From JAALLB01 sp964502215 (GTDB lineage: Bacteria > Pseudomonadota > Alphaproteobacteria > Rhizobiales > Rhizobiaceae), in the NCBI GenBank assembly GCA_964502215.1, contig CAZCUN010000008.1:1-64000 (forward strand): a stretch of DNA of 64,000 nt, written 5' to 3'. How positions within the stretch are numbered: the first letter of the stretch is position 1; the number at the start of each line of letters is the position of its first letter. Under the pieces are notes generated by a model that was given only the letters and a program-made list of their open reading frames with translations, made no database searches and was not told the origin of the DNA. The position numbers and the translations under genes are program-made. Shown here one piece after another: positions 17,516 to 27,574 of the stretch.

Positions 17516-18659
17516 ATTTAGCAGCTACTTCAATTATTTTCTGAGCAGCTAGTATCGCGCCTGACTTTTCCTGACTCAACTTTTCAACGATTGTTTCAAA
17601 ACCTTTAAGTTGAACATTACGTTCTTCACCAGGCAACATTAAACGCTCTAACATGCGAGCTAGATGTTCTGGGTGAGTATTTTCATTTAATTTTTCTGGA
17701 ACTACAGGATAGTCTGCAATTAAATTTGGAAGCGCTGTAGTCCAAGCAGTAATCAAATGGCGTATCTGCATCATTACGCGATCAAGCTTATAAATCGAAA
17801 TCATAGGTACTTTATATAAAGCAAGTTCTAAAATAACAGTTCCTGAAGTTGCTAAGGCTAAGTCTGCCTCTTTAAAAGCTTCCTTTTTTGCAAGCTCACC
17901 CGTTACAAGCTTTGGCTTAATATTCCAGCTTTTAACATCGTCGCTTATTTCTTTTTTAAGTTTATCAACTGCTGGTAAGGTAAGAGAAAATTTATTGCCT
18001 CGATTATGCAAAATTTCAATTGTTTCTTTTATTATGGGAAGCATTAGCTTCAATTCACCACGCCTTGAACCTGGAAGTATTAAAAGCCTAGGCAAATCCG
18101 CACATTTCTCTTTGGTTTTTATATCAATTTCAGGGATTTCAGCTGCTAATGGATGTCCAACATATGTTGCATCAGGGCCACCTAATTCCTTCAACAAATC
18201 AGGTTCAAACGGTAAAATTGCCATAACATGATCGATGTAAGATTTGATTTTTTTAGCTCGTCCCGGCCGCCATGCCCAAACACTGGGTGCAACATATTTT
18301 ATAATTTTTACTTGCGGCAGTTTCTTTCTAACTTTCTTAGCAACCCTGTATGAAAATTCAGGGCTATCAATAAGCAATAAAACATCAGGTTTCTTATCAA
18401 TTATATCATTAACGGTTTGCCTAATTCGCCTCAAAAGACTTGGTAATTTTTTAGCAACAGCAGAAATTCCCATAACTGAAAGTTCTGAAATATCAAATAG
18501 AGTATTTACGCCTTTGGCTTGCATTTTTGTTCCTGCAAGCCCCATAGCCTCTACAGATTGAGATTGCTTCTCAAACGCACTTAACAGCTTGTCACCAAGC
18601 GCATCACCAGACTCTTCCCCGACAACAAAATAAACTCGTAAAGGCTTTGTTTTTACCAT
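17514..18659 (-). CDS. lpxB: Lipid-A-disaccharide synthase
   Basis: LpxB joins UDP-2,3-diacylglucosamine and 2,3-diacylglucosamine-1-phosphate to form the lipid A disaccharide at the inner face of the inner membrane. The 381-residue protein has the GT19 fold: VVGEESGDALG near the N-terminus, LLIDSPEFSYRVAK, the VAPSVWAWRPGRAKKI segment, and the nucleotide-binding LPGSRRGE and ATSGTVILELA segments. The ATG chosen overlaps the lpxI stop by one base (TGATG); a TTG one codon earlier is also open. It is the last gene of the long block that begins at rpsB. Confidence 0.96.
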   Translation of the reverse strand: MVKTKPLRVYFVVGEESGDALGDKLLSAFEKQSQSVEAMGLAGTKMQAKGVNTLFDISELSVMGISAVAKKLPSLLRRIRQTVNDIIDKKPDVLLLIDSPEFSYRVAKKVRKKLPQVKIIKYVAPSVWAWRPGRAKKIKSYIDHVMAILPFEPDLLKELGGPDATYVGHPLAAEIPEIDIKTKEKCADLPRLLILPGSRRGELKLMLPIIKETIEILHNRGNKFSLTLPAVDKLKKEISDDVKSWNIKPKLVTGELAKKEAFKEADLALATSGTVILELALYKVPMISIYKLDRVMMQIRHLITAWTTALPNLIADYPVVPEKLNENTHPEHLARMLERLMLPGEERNVQLKGFETIVEKLSQEKSGAILAAQKIIEVAAK

Positions 18660-19531
18660 CAAGTCTGCCTTGCAAAGTCTGGTTCAAGCCCATAAACAAA
18701 AACTCCAGCGGCTTTTGCCTTAGCCAAGGTTTTTTCTTTTTCTAAGAGGAACGAATGCCCAGCCTCAATTGCTATGCCTTTTAAGCCAGCTTCAACAATC
18801 CTATCGATTGTGTTTGGCCCTATAGATGGCAGGTCTGCACGTATATCCTGATCTGGTTTCATGGTTTTAACCAAAACTCCATGCTTGCCATGTTCATAGA
18901 GCTTACCTGAAGCGCGCATGCTTGCAATTCTTTCAAGCATACCATCCGTACCCTCAATCCCTTCAACGGCAATCACACGCCCACCGATAGCAACAGCAGC
19001 CTGCCCTATATCGAGATCTCCTAATACTTTACAAGCTTCAAAGGCTTGATGAATATTGACCATAGCCTTTTTTGTAGGTTGTTTTCCAAAAATCATTCCT
19101 GAAGGTGTCAACAATCCTGGCATCACTTTATGAGCACCCACAACTTCAACTCCATGTTGATCAAACAATTTAATAAGACCTTTAAATAACGAGTTATCGC
19201 CGCCAACCATAAAGGCCATGACTTTTGAAAATGATATTACACCACCCAAATCCATATCGCGAATTCTTAGTGAAGGCCGCGTTACACCACCTGCAAAAAC
19301 AATCTGCTTTATGTTATTACTTTTAAGGTACTTAAAGAATTTACCCAACTTTCCCCAGATGAAGACCTGATGATTATAATCTTCAATCCACGGCTCCATT
19401 TCACCTTTTATTCCTACGATAAATGGTGAATGTCCTTGTGATTTTAGGTGATGGGCTAGCTCGCGAGGCAAGCTTCCTCTACCTGCAAAAATGCCAACAT
19501 TTCCAATAACTTTAAACTTGTTATCATCCAT
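18659..19531 (-). CDS. lpxI: UDP-2,3-diacylglucosamine diphosphatase LpxI
   Basis: LpxI (former DUF1009) hydrolyses UDP-2,3-diacylglucosamine to lipid X. It replaces LpxH in most alphaproteobacteria, and no LpxH is present here. The 290-residue protein shows the family features GIFAGRGSLPRELA at the N-terminus, the FAGGVTRPSLRDMDL-like region, the LGDLDIGQAAVAIGGRVIAVEGIEGTD core in the middle, and the DLPSIGPNTI and GIAIEAGHSF segments in the C-terminal domain. It lies between lpxA and lpxB, 11 bases after lpxA, which confirms its role by context. Confidence 0.95.
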   Translation of the reverse strand: MDDNKFKVIGNVGIFAGRGSLPRELAHHLKSQGHSPFIVGIKGEMEPWIEDYNHQVFIWGKLGKFFKYLKSNNIKQIVFAGGVTRPSLRIRDMDLGGVISFSKVMAFMVGGDNSLFKGLIKLFDQHGVEVVGAHKVMPGLLTPSGMIFGKQPTKKAMVNIHQAFEACKVLGDLDIGQAAVAIGGRVIAVEGIEGTDGMLERIASMRASGKLYEHGKHGVLVKTMKPDQDIRADLPSIGPNTIDRIVEAGLKGIAIEAGHSFLLEKEKTLAKAKAAGVFVYGLEPDFARQT

Positions 19532-19542
19532 GCCTTCGGCGC

Positions 19543-20346
19543 CTAGCTATCCCGATCTAGCCTTGGTGTGCAAAGCGCCCGTCCATCAGCAGCATTTATA
19601 AAATCTAAAATTGCTTTAACAATCTCATCGTCGCCCAATTCCTCTTGCACCGACTTGACAGCATCTACTATTGCTTTTTCGCCTGAAAATAGAACTTTAA
19701 AAGCTTTACGACATTTGTGAATGCTATCTCGCTCAACACCAGATCTCTTCATGCCGATTAGATTAAGTCCACCTAAATACGCTCGGTTACCTAATGCCAT
19801 ACCATAAGGAATAATATCATTTTCAACACCTGCAAGCCCGCCTACAAAAGCGTTGTTACCAATACGGCAGAACTGATGAACCGCAGAGCCACCACCCATA
19901 ATAACATTGTTACCAACTTTACAGTGCCCCGCCACTAAAACACCATTTGAAAAAATTACATTATTACCAATCCGACAATCGTGTGCTACATGCGAGTTTG
20001 CAAGAAAGAAGCAATTATTACCAATAGTGGTTTTAGAATCATCTCCTTCCGTTCCTGGGTTGATTGTAACCCCTTCCCGAATTGTGCAATTTTCTCCAAT
20101 TGTTAGAGAGTTAGCCTCACCGTGAAATTTCAAGTCTTGCGGTTCATGCCCAATAGACGCAAAAGGAAATATTTTTGCATTTGCAGCAATTGTTGTATTG
20201 CCTGAAATTGAAACATGAGAATGCAAAATAGTGTTTGCACCTAACTTTACATCTGGCCCGATATGGCAAAATGGCCCAATCGTTGCGCTTTCACCAATAT
20301 CAGCACCATCTTCTATAACAGCACTTGAATGAATATTTGACCCCAT
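19543..20346 (-). CDS. lpxA: UDP-N-acetylglucosamine O-acyltransferase
   Basis: LpxA adds the 3-hydroxyacyl chain from acyl-ACP to the 3-position of UDP-GlcNAc, the first step of lipid A synthesis. The 267-residue protein consists of a left-handed beta-helix built from hexapeptide repeats (about residues 1-185) and a helical C-terminal domain. The catalytic His is in the SHVAHDCRIGNN segment. The start ATG overlaps the fabZ stop by one base. Confidence 0.97.
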   Translation of the reverse strand: MGSNIHSSAVIEDGADIGESATIGPFCHIGPDVKLGANTILHSHVSISGNTTIAANAKIFPFASIGHEPQDLKFHGEANSLTIGENCTIREGVTINPGTEGDDSKTTIGNNCFFLANSHVAHDCRIGNNVIFSNGVLVAGHCKVGNNVIMGGGSAVHQFCRIGNNAFVGGLAGVENDIIPYGMALGNRAYLGGLNLIGMKRSGVERDSIHKCRKAFKVLFSGEKAIVDAVKSVQEELGDDEIVKAILDFINAADGRALCTPRLDRDS

Positions 20347-20810
20347 TACGTTCTATCTTCCGGACTAACCATCATTGCACCAATTTCTGCTTCTGCCGCT
20401 TTTTCAACACCAACATAAGCCTCACAATGGTACTTAAAAATATTTCCACGTTGTTTTTTCTTAGAGACACGTAACTCCAATACATCGCCAGGAACGACAG
20501 GACGTCTAAATTTAGCTCCATCAATTGTCATGAAGTATACAAGCTTACGTTCACCCTCAGAGTTTTGCTTTGCACAAATTGCACCAGCAGTTTGTGCCAT
20601 TGCTTCGACAATCAACACGCCTGGCATAATCGGATCATTTGGGAAATGTCCTGCAAAATGAGGTTCATTAAAAGTTACATTTTTTATACCAATAGCTGAC
20701 ATATCCGAATTCACATCGATAATGCGATCTATCAACAAAAAGGGATAGCGATGCGGTAGAAGCTTGAAAAGCTCTTTGATTTGAATCAAGCCTAAATTTT
20801 CTTCGCTCAT
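20346..20810 (-). CDS. fabZ: 3-hydroxyacyl-ACP dehydratase FabZ
   Basis: FabZ removes water from 3-hydroxyacyl-ACP in fatty acid elongation, competing with LpxA and LpxD for the same substrate pool, which explains its place between lpxD and lpxA. The 154-residue hot-dog-fold enzyme carries the catalytic His55 in AGHFPNDP and Glu69 in MPGVLIVEAMAQ. Stop/start overlap TAATG with lpxA and a five-base gap from lpxD indicate one transcript. Confidence 0.97.
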   Translation of the reverse strand: MSEENLGLIQIKELFKLLPHRYPFLLIDRIIDVNSDMSAIGIKNVTFNEPHFAGHFPNDPIMPGVLIVEAMAQTAGAICAKQNSEGERKLVYFMTIDGAKFRRPVVPGDVLELRVSKKKQRGNIFKYHCEAYVGVEKAAEAEIGAMMVSPEDRT

Positions 20811-20815
20811 AAAAG

Positions 20816-21856
20816 TTAGCCTTTCTTATTTTTTCTATCGCGTTTATCTGCAAGCATAATTTTAGCGGCTTGGCGCATCCATTTTGATGCGGCTATGGCT
20901 GGATAGCCCATTACTTTTTCGCCAGGAGCAACATCACCATGTACACCAGAGCCGCCACCAACTTGCGCACCATCACCAATCTTTGTATGGCCAACAATAC
21001 CTGCTTGACCTGCGACAACAACGTAATCGCCTAATGTAGCGCTACCTGAAATCCCTACAAGACCAACAATAACACAATGCCTACCAATTGTTGCATTGTG
21101 TCCGATTTGGACAAGGTTATCGATCTTTGAGCCTTCACCTATAACGGTATCGCGATTTGCGCCACGGTCAACCGTTGAATTTGCACCTATTTCTACTTTA
21201 TCTTGAATAATAACTCGTCCAATTTGCGGTACTTTATGGTGACCGCCTGCGCCCATGGCAAAACCGAAACCATCTTGCCCAATTTGTACGCCATTATGAA
21301 TAATTACATTATCGCCAACATATGCATTTACCACGGTTGCATTTGAACCAACGGTTGTATTTCTACCAATTTGAACATCAGAGCCAATCACAGCATTCGA
21401 TAAAATCACACTGCCAGCACCAATTGATGCGCGTGCTCCAATTACTGCGCCTGCTTCAATTGTAACATTATCTTCTATTGAAGCATTTTTACCAATGATG
21501 GCATTATCAGACAGCCCTTCTTCACCCAATATGGGCTGAGGACGCATTGCTGTTGGGTATAAAAGTGTAATGGCCTGACCATACGCTTTATAAGGTGTAG
21601 GATGAACAAGACCAACAATATGACTAGGGAGTTGGTCAATATGCTTTTCAGAGCAGAAAACTGCACTTGCATTAGTATCTGATAAATATTTTAGATACTT
21701 AGGATTATCGATAAATGAAATTTGGCCAGTTGTAGCATTCTCAATTGGAGAAGCACCGTTAATCATTTTATCTTGCGCGTTATCACCATTATGAATGGTT
21801 GCTTCGCATGCATGACCAATATCTTCTATTGAAATAGAAGTGGGTTTAAAAAACAT
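20816..21856 (-). CDS. lpxD: UDP-3-O-acylglucosamine N-acyltransferase
   Basis: LpxD adds the second 3-hydroxyacyl chain, at the 2-amino group, to make UDP-2,3-diacylglucosamine. From the ATG preceded by a GGGTGGGA ribosome-binding site the protein is 346 residues; a GTG four codons earlier lies inside that site and is rejected. Residues 1-105 form the uridine-binding domain (ISFIDNPKYLKYL), followed by a hexapeptide-repeat beta-helix to about residue 320, with NLVQIGHNATIGRHC carrying the catalytic His. The C-terminal helix ends in a Lys-rich tail. Confidence 0.96.
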   Translation of the reverse strand: MFFKPTSISIEDIGHACEATIHNGDNAQDKMINGASPIENATTGQISFIDNPKYLKYLSDTNASAVFCSEKHIDQLPSHIVGLVHPTPYKAYGQAITLLYPTAMRPQPILGEEGLSDNAIIGKNASIEDNVTIEAGAVIGARASIGAGSVILSNAVIGSDVQIGRNTTVGSNATVVNAYVGDNVIIHNGVQIGQDGFGFAMGAGGHHKVPQIGRVIIQDKVEIGANSTVDRGANRDTVIGEGSKIDNLVQIGHNATIGRHCVIVGLVGISGSATLGDYVVVAGQAGIVGHTKIGDGAQVGGGSGVHGDVAPGEKVMGYPAIAASKWMRQAAKIMLADKRDRKNKKG

Positions 21857-21916
21857 AATTAATCCCACCCCTCACACTATGACTAAACTGGGTTTTATTT
21901 GACAATCAAAATTGAA

Positions 21917-24394
21917 CTAGAATGCGGTGCTAACACCAAAATTAAATTCTTCGATATCGTCAAATTCCTCTTCAGCAATCGGTATCGCATAATCAACGCG
22001 AAGTGGACCAAATGGTGATGCCCATAAAACACTTGCACCAACAGAAGCACGAATTGAGTCACTATCAATTTGGTCTATTTGTGCCGCAGATAAACCAGTA
22101 TTATTATTGGCGCCCACGTTAGCATCAACAATTTTAGAGATTGCCGGATCACCAACATTATACAATTGACCAGCATCAGCAAAGAACGCACCACGTAAAC
22201 CTGCTGAACGAGGAACGAATGGTAGTGGGAAGATCACTTCTGCGGTAGCATTCCAGAATGTACGTCCACCTAATGGATCGCCCGTGATTGGATCACGTGG
22301 ACCAAAACCAAATGAATCGAAGCCACGAACAATGTTTTGGCGTGCTTGGAAATTATCAAGTGTTCTAAAGTTAGTATTGTTATCTTCACCAAACACCTCA
22401 ACATGGCCACCACGCAAGCGTCCGAATAAGATGATATCCTCTTCTTCAGCTAGAGTGTGATAAGCAGCAACCGAAGCCTCTGTAGACAGATAATTTGCGT
22501 CGCCACCCAATCCAAAATACGTCTGCGAAAATGTTGCACGGATACCTTCACGTGGCTGTCTTTGGTTATCAAATGTGTTGTATACAAAAGCGTAACCCAC
22601 GCCAGATGAAATAAAGTCACCCTGAGTTGCATCAACACTGTCTACGAGCGCAGCAGAAAGTTCGCCAACGCGGTTGCCTTGCTCGCCATCTGTGTTTGGA
22701 TCATCAATAGGTGTTTCAATAACAGCAGGCGATGGATCAAGTAAAAGGTTCGATATGACCGTATTGCTACTTCTATACGTATAAAAAACACTCGAATTTA
22801 AATTCTCAGTTAAAGGCAAACCAAATGTGACTGTGGCACTGTCCGTATCGACCGAATATTGACGTTCGTCAGTTGCATCAGTTCTGGTTGACTGAAGACC
22901 AATGCCTGCAGATACGCGTGAACCAAGAAAATATGGTTCTGTGAAATTAAACCCATATTGATCATCATCATCTGAACCGCGGTAACTAGCACGAATAAAT
23001 TGTCCGCGCCCTAAGAAGTTTCTTTCAGTAAACGACACATCACCCGATGCGCCACCACTAGAAGAGAAGCCACCAGAAACAGCGAAATCACCAGTAGATC
23101 TTTCTTGTACGTTGACAATCAAGATAATGCGGTCAGCTGACGAACCCGGGCGTGTTGATACATTAACAGCATCAAAGAAGCCAAGACCTTGAATTCTATC
23201 ACGCGTTTTTTGAACCAAAACACGATTGTATGCATCGCCTTCAGAAATTTCAAACTCACGACGAATTACATAGTCACGAGTACGGTCGTTACCAATAATG
23301 CGAATATCTTCAATAAAGACACGGGCGCCTTCATCAATCAGGTATGTAACGTCAATTGTGTTTGTTTCAAAATTACGGTTACCGCGTGGTACAACTTCAA
23401 CAAAAGCAAAACCTTCTTCAGCAACACGTTCTGTGATTGAAACTACAGTGTCTTCTACGTTTCTAGCGTTATAAAAATCACCGTTACGCGTCTCAATTAA
23501 ACGGTCTAGATCAACATTCTCAATACCATTTATAGAACTTTCGATTGCAACATTACCAAATGTGTAACGAACACCTTCTTCCATAGTAATTGTAACGTTA
23601 TATTCATTTTCTTCATCATCAAGCACAGCTTGAGTTGATATAACTTGAAAGTCTGCAAACCCTTTGTTTTGGTAAAAGCGTCTAAGTAATTCTTCATCTG
23701 AATTAAGGCGATTAGGGTCGTAAATATCTGACGTTTGAAGGAAACCAAGAAGGCCAGTTTCTTTTGTTGTAATGAGATCTGCTAAACGGCGATCAGAAAA
23801 AGTATCATTACCAATGAAATCAATACTTTTAATTTTAGTCTTAGCACCTTCATTTACTCGATAAATGACGTTCACACGGTTATTAGCAAGAGGAAGCACT
23901 TCATATGAAACATCTGCATCTTGTCTACCTACACGTGCATAGGCTTGCTTAATTTGTTCCACATCAGAAGCTGCTTGTTCGTCGCTATAAATACTTTGTG
24001 CGCGCAATCTAGCAACGTTCACAAGAACTTCATCTTTAAGGCGGTTGTTACCTTCAAAAGAAACTTTGTTAACAGTGCCATTTTCTTCAACATCAACAAC
24101 AAGTGATGACCCTTGGCGGAAAATACTAACATCACCAAATAGGCCTGTTGCAAAAAGCGCCTTAACAGAATCATCAATATCAAAGTCGTTAAAGCTCTGC
24201 CCTGGCTTAATTGTTAGATAAGACGCGACAATTTCGTCATCGATACGTTGATTGCCTCTAACATCAATATTGCTAACAACAGCAGCTTGCGCAATTGAAA
24301 CAAAGCTATTTGATGTTAAAGCACCTGTAAAAACAGAAACAAAAGATAGAGATAGCGATAAAAACGCTATTTTAATTATATTATTCAGTCTCAT
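21917..24394 (-). CDS. bamA: Outer membrane protein assembly factor BamA
   Basis: BamA is the central pore and insertase of the BAM complex, which folds beta-barrel proteins into the outer membrane. The protein of about 825 residues has a signal peptide (first roughly 38 residues, ending near SIAQAAVVSN), five POTRA domains to about residue 420 (visible as repeated RGNxRI, FEGNNRLKD, FIGNDTFSD and IIGNDRTRD starts), and a 16-strand barrel with the VRGFDSFGFGPRD segment of loop 6. It ends in Phe as outer membrane proteins should. Two ATGs lie two codons apart; the second has GGGA at good spacing and is used here. Confidence 0.97.
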   Translation of the reverse strand: MRLNNIIKIAFLSLSLSFVSVFTGALTSNSFVSIAQAAVVSNIDVRGNQRIDDEIVASYLTIKPGQSFNDFDIDDSVKALFATGLFGDVSIFRQGSSLVVDVEENGTVNKVSFEGNNRLKDEVLVNVARLRAQSIYSDEQAASDVEQIKQAYARVGRQDADVSYEVLPLANNRVNVIYRVNEGAKTKIKSIDFIGNDTFSDRRLADLITTKETGLLGFLQTSDIYDPNRLNSDEELLRRFYQNKGFADFQVISTQAVLDDEENEYNVTITMEEGVRYTFGNVAIESSINGIENVDLDRLIETRNGDFYNARNVEDTVVSITERVAEEGFAFVEVVPRGNRNFETNTIDVTYLIDEGARVFIEDIRIIGNDRTRDYVIRREFEISEGDAYNRVLVQKTRDRIQGLGFFDAVNVSTRPGSSADRIILIVNVQERSTGDFAVSGGFSSSGGASGDVSFTERNFLGRGQFIRASYRGSDDDDQYGFNFTEPYFLGSRVSAGIGLQSTRTDATDERQYSVDTDSATVTFGLPLTENLNSSVFYTYRSSNTVISNLLLDPSPAVIETPIDDPNTDGEQGNRVGELSAALVDSVDATQGDFISSGVGYAFVYNTFDNQRQPREGIRATFSQTYFGLGGDANYLSTEASVAAYHTLAEEEDIILFGRLRGGHVEVFGEDNNTNFRTLDNFQARQNIVRGFDSFGFGPRDPITGDPLGGRTFWNATAEVIFPLPFVPRSAGLRGAFFADAGQLYNVGDPAISKIVDANVGANNNTGLSAAQIDQIDSDSIRASVGASVLWASPFGPLRVDYAIPIAEEEFDDIEEFNFGVSTAF

Positions 24395-24400
24395 AGTCAT

Positions 24401-24718
24401 CCCGATATTCTTTTCCGCGATCTCATAGGCACATAAATCCTGAATAATACAGAATCTATATAATTAATAAACCTTTTACAGAGTTTTCCCCATTGCGCAA
24501 CCATTTGCAGCTATTTTAACCCCTACTTATTTCTATTTTGCCAGACTGTTGCTTAGATAACCAACATATTTGTTTTTCTTAGTTAATAAAAAACAATTTC
24601 TTTTACAAAACATAACAAGAAACGTTGAAATCTATAACTAGAGCTTAGCAAATAAACTTCAGCCTTCTTGAGGTGTAAATAAGGCTAAAACCTGATAAAA
24701 AATCAAAAAAACAAGGAA
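24401..24718. other. Gene-free stretch between rseP and bamA
   Basis: About 318 very AT-rich bases hold no convincing reading frame. A weak minus-strand hairpin (AGCCTT and AAGGCT arms near 24660-24686) after the rseP stop lacks a T run. The stretch probably carries the bamA promoter, but no convincing -35/-10 pair or RpoE-type site could be picked by eye. Confidence 0.4.
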
Positions 24719-25867
24719 TTAGCTAAAAAACTCTCTCACGACATCATTATTGGTAGCGAAGAGCATTAAGCCCATCAGCAAAATAAATCCGAATCTGAAG
24801 GATAGTTCTTGGATTCGCGCATCTACAGGTTTTCCGAACATTGCTTCGTATGCATAAAATACTAAATGTCCGCCATCTAAAATTGGAATCGGGAACAAGT
24901 TCAACAGACCAATACTAACGGAGAGTATGGCTGTTAGAATAATAACATTTTGAACGCCTTCGCTCCAAAAATCACTAACTGTATTTGCAATACCAATAGG
25001 CCCACTAATTTGATCAGCGGATTCACGCCCGGTGAAAATACCTTTTATGTATTGTAGCGTTCTTTTCACCACGAAGTAGGTTTCATATGTCCCTGCTCCC
25101 AAAGCTTCTACGAATCCGTATTCTTTTTTGCGGACATTAGCATCCTCAGATGTACTTGAGATACCCAGCAAGCCTATTTGTCGCTTATTACCAAAGCGAT
25201 CTACGCGCTCAGATAGTTTTGGGGTCACTGGAATATCAACGTCTTTGCCACTGCGTTTAACAGTTATTACCATCTCAATACCATGATTAGGCGCAACAGC
25301 CCTTGGAATATCGGAGAAACTGGTTACTTCCTCACCATCAATTTTGTAGATGACATCCCCTTTTTGGAAGCCTGCCTCTGCTGCTGCGCTATCTTCTAAA
25401 ACTTCTGAAACAACCGGATCGCTTACATAGCGGCCAACAAAATAGAAACTACCTGTAAAGATAAGAATGGCTAATATGAAATTTGCGATAGGCCCTGCGG
25501 CAACAACGGCTGCTTTTTGACCTATACGCTTGTGTTCAAAACGCCCTGCTCTTTCTCTTTCGCTAAGTTGCTCTTCTTCACCTTCAAAGTCTGGCATAGA
25601 GGCTGCATTCGCATCACCTAAAAATTTGACATAGCCGCCTAATGGAATTGCACAAACCTTCCATCGACAATTGTTTTTATCATTAAAACCAAACAGTTCT
25701 GGGCCAAAACCAATTGAAAATGCTTCACAATCGACACCATTCCAACGTGCAACCAGATAATGACCAAGCTCGTGAATAAACACGACAACTGTTAAAACAA
25801 CAACAAATCTCAAAATAATCAGAAGCAAGCCAAGGCCACCATCTGCAATGCTTGATAAAAATTCCAT
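24719..25867 (-). CDS. rseP: RIP metalloprotease RseP (site-2 protease family)
   Basis: RseP is an inner-membrane zinc protease that cuts anti-sigma factors and leftover signal peptides within the membrane. The 382-residue protein has the zinc motif HELGHYLVAR in the first membrane span (HExxH), one PDZ domain at about residues 140-225 (GFQKGDVIYKIDGEEV) rather than the two of E. coli, and the third ligand motif NLFPIPILDGGHL in a late span. Four membrane segments are expected. It lies downstream of cdsA, as in most proteobacteria. Confidence 0.96.
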   Translation of the reverse strand: MEFLSSIADGGLGLLLIILRFVVVLTVVVFIHELGHYLVARWNGVDCEAFSIGFGPELFGFNDKNNCRWKVCAIPLGGYVKFLGDANAASMPDFEGEEEQLSERERAGRFEHKRIGQKAAVVAAGPIANFILAILIFTGSFYFVGRYVSDPVVSEVLEDSAAAEAGFQKGDVIYKIDGEEVTSFSDIPRAVAPNHGIEMVITVKRSGKDVDIPVTPKLSERVDRFGNKRQIGLLGISSTSEDANVRKKEYGFVEALGAGTYETYFVVKRTLQYIKGIFTGRESADQISGPIGIANTVSDFWSEGVQNVIILTAILSVSIGLLNLFPIPILDGGHLVFYAYEAMFGKPVDARIQELSFRFGFILLMGLMLFATNNDVVREFFS

Positions 25868-25928
25868 TAATTTCGCTTCCGATTAAATTTAAATTTGTTA
25901 CTTTGAGTGCAGTAATACATAAGAGATT

Positions 25929-26816
25929 TTATGGCTTCAAGAAGGCATTTACAAATACAGTTGGCAAATCATTACTCAGGCCTTGTTGATAGCTTGAAAA
26001 CAACGTTATGGCCCATAAAAAAACAGCCGCAACAACCAATCCATCGACCCTATCAAGCACGCCGCCGTGCCCTGGGATAATTGAGCCTGAGTCTTTTATA
26101 TTGAAATGTCGTTTTATAGAGGATTCCGCTAAATCGCCTAATTGAGAAACAATCGCTGTCAATAATATAATTATGAAAAACGTCAAAATTGGATCAAAGC
26201 CCGCAGCAACATCCACTAAATACGATAATATCAATGCTCCCACTAAACTACCAACAAATCCTGACCAAGTTTTATTGGGTGAAATACGCGGAGCAAGTTT
26301 GGGGCCGCCAATGGCGCGCCCTGAAAAATAAGCAAAGACATCCGCCCCCCAAACACAGAAATATAAAAGCAAGATAACAATAAAACCGTTATAATTTTCC
26401 GAACGTAAATCACTCATCGCAAAAAACGGCAATGCAGCATACGCAAGTCCAATAGCAGCCCATATGGAGCGACTAAACATGAATTGCCAAAATGCTAAAA
26501 CAACAAAACCTACTGCAAATATTATCAAAGCAGTTTTATGGTCACCAATGAGCCAAGAGATAATAATTAAACCGAGCGCAAGAAAGGCTACTATTCTATA
26601 AGAAAATGGCGTTGAGGCTGCACATAGACGATTAAACTCACGCAAAATCAAAAAAGCGATTACCGCCCATAAAAAAGCAAAAGTTTGCCCGCCAATCCAA
26701 GTGATTGTTAATACGATGACTGCAAGTATTATGGCGGAAATAATACGCAGTTTGAGTTCTTCACTCATAAATGGTTTTCTAGAGTTTACAGGTTGGTTAT
26801 TAGTCGTGTTGTTCAC
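25929..26816 (-). CDS. cdsA: Phosphatidate cytidylyltransferase
   Basis: CdsA makes CDP-diacylglycerol from phosphatidate and CTP, feeding all phospholipid synthesis. The 295-residue integral membrane protein has about seven or eight spans and the family signature in its C-terminal part: SPNKTWSGFVGSLVGA, then GDLAESSIKRHFNIKDSG and PGHGGVLDRVDG. The start is a GTG overlapping the uppS stop (GTGA), which implies coupled translation; the next in-frame ATG, 16 codons in, lacks a ribosome-binding site but would keep all spans. Confidence 0.95.
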   Translation of the reverse strand: MNNTTNNQPVNSRKPFMSEELKLRIISAIILAVIVLTITWIGGQTFAFLWAVIAFLILREFNRLCAASTPFSYRIVAFLALGLIIISWLIGDHKTALIIFAVGFVVLAFWQFMFSRSIWAAIGLAYAALPFFAMSDLRSENYNGFIVILLLYFCVWGADVFAYFSGRAIGGPKLAPRISPNKTWSGFVGSLVGALILSYLVDVAAGFDPILTFFIIILLTAIVSQLGDLAESSIKRHFNIKDSGSIIPGHGGVLDRVDGLVVAAVFLWAITLFSSYQQGLSNDLPTVFVNAFLKP

Positions 26817-27568
26817 GAGCCAGTATCCATTACTAACCCACCAAATTTTCTTGTTCTGCTTTGATACGTTTTTATTGCCTCCTCCAGATCTTCACGAGAA
26901 AAATCTGGCCATAGGCAATCTAGGAAAACCATCTCTGAATAGGCAATTTGCCATAGTAGAAAATTAGACAAGCGAATTTCACCGCTTGTGCGAATTAATA
27001 AATCAGGATCAGGAATGCCTGCTGTATCCATATTATTGGATACAGTAACGTCTGTAATATCTTCTAAATTAATTTTGCCTGATACAACATCACCAGCGAT
27101 GCGTTTGACTGCATCCGTGATTTCATCACGCCCGCCATAATTAAAGGCAATGATAAGCGTTTGTGCAGAATTTTCTTTTGTAAGGTTTTGAGCTTCGTCA
27201 AGAAGGTTTATAATGTCTTCAGGAACACCTTCTTTGCGCCCAATAACTTTAACACAGACATTGTTTTTATGAAGATCAGCAAGATCGCGGCGAATAAACA
27301 TACGTAGAAGACTAAAGAGTTCTGTAATTTCAGCCTCAGGCCTACTCCAGTTCTCAGAAGAGAAGGAGTAAAGTGTTAAATATTCAACACCAAGATCACG
27401 CGCGGCTTTAACGGCTTCACGAACAGCCTCAACACCTTGTTTATGTCCAAGAGTTCGAGGCATACCGCGCTTTTGTGCCCAGCGGCCATTACCATCCATG
27501 ATAATTGCCAAGTGGCGAGGAATTTCCCCGTCCAAGACATCAAAACTATGTGGAGCCGATTCAGTCAT
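26813..27568 (-). CDS. uppS: Undecaprenyl diphosphate synthase (di-trans,poly-cis)
   Basis: UppS makes C55 undecaprenyl diphosphate, the lipid carrier for peptidoglycan and polysaccharides, from farnesyl diphosphate and isopentenyl diphosphate. The 251-residue protein has the catalytic Asp25 in IMDGNGRWAQKRG, the YSFSSENWSRP segment, FNYGGRDEI, and PDLLIRTSGEIRLSNFLLWQ with the conserved substrate-binding Arg residues. The gene sits six bases after frr and overlaps cdsA by four. Confidence 0.96.
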   Translation of the reverse strand: MTESAPHSFDVLDGEIPRHLAIIMDGNGRWAQKRGMPRTLGHKQGVEAVREAVKAARDLGVEYLTLYSFSSENWSRPEAEITELFSLLRMFIRRDLADLHKNNVCVKVIGRKEGVPEDIINLLDEAQNLTKENSAQTLIIAFNYGGRDEITDAVKRIAGDVVSGKINLEDITDVTVSNNMDTAGIPDPDLLIRTSGEIRLSNFLLWQIAYSEMVFLDCLWPDFSREDLEEAIKTYQSRTRKFGGLVMDTGS

Positions 27569-27574
27569 AAAGTT

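Noticed and set aside
24401..24718. A small gene or RNA between rseP and bamA
   Set aside because: All frames are short and AT-driven, and the one hairpin lacks a T run.
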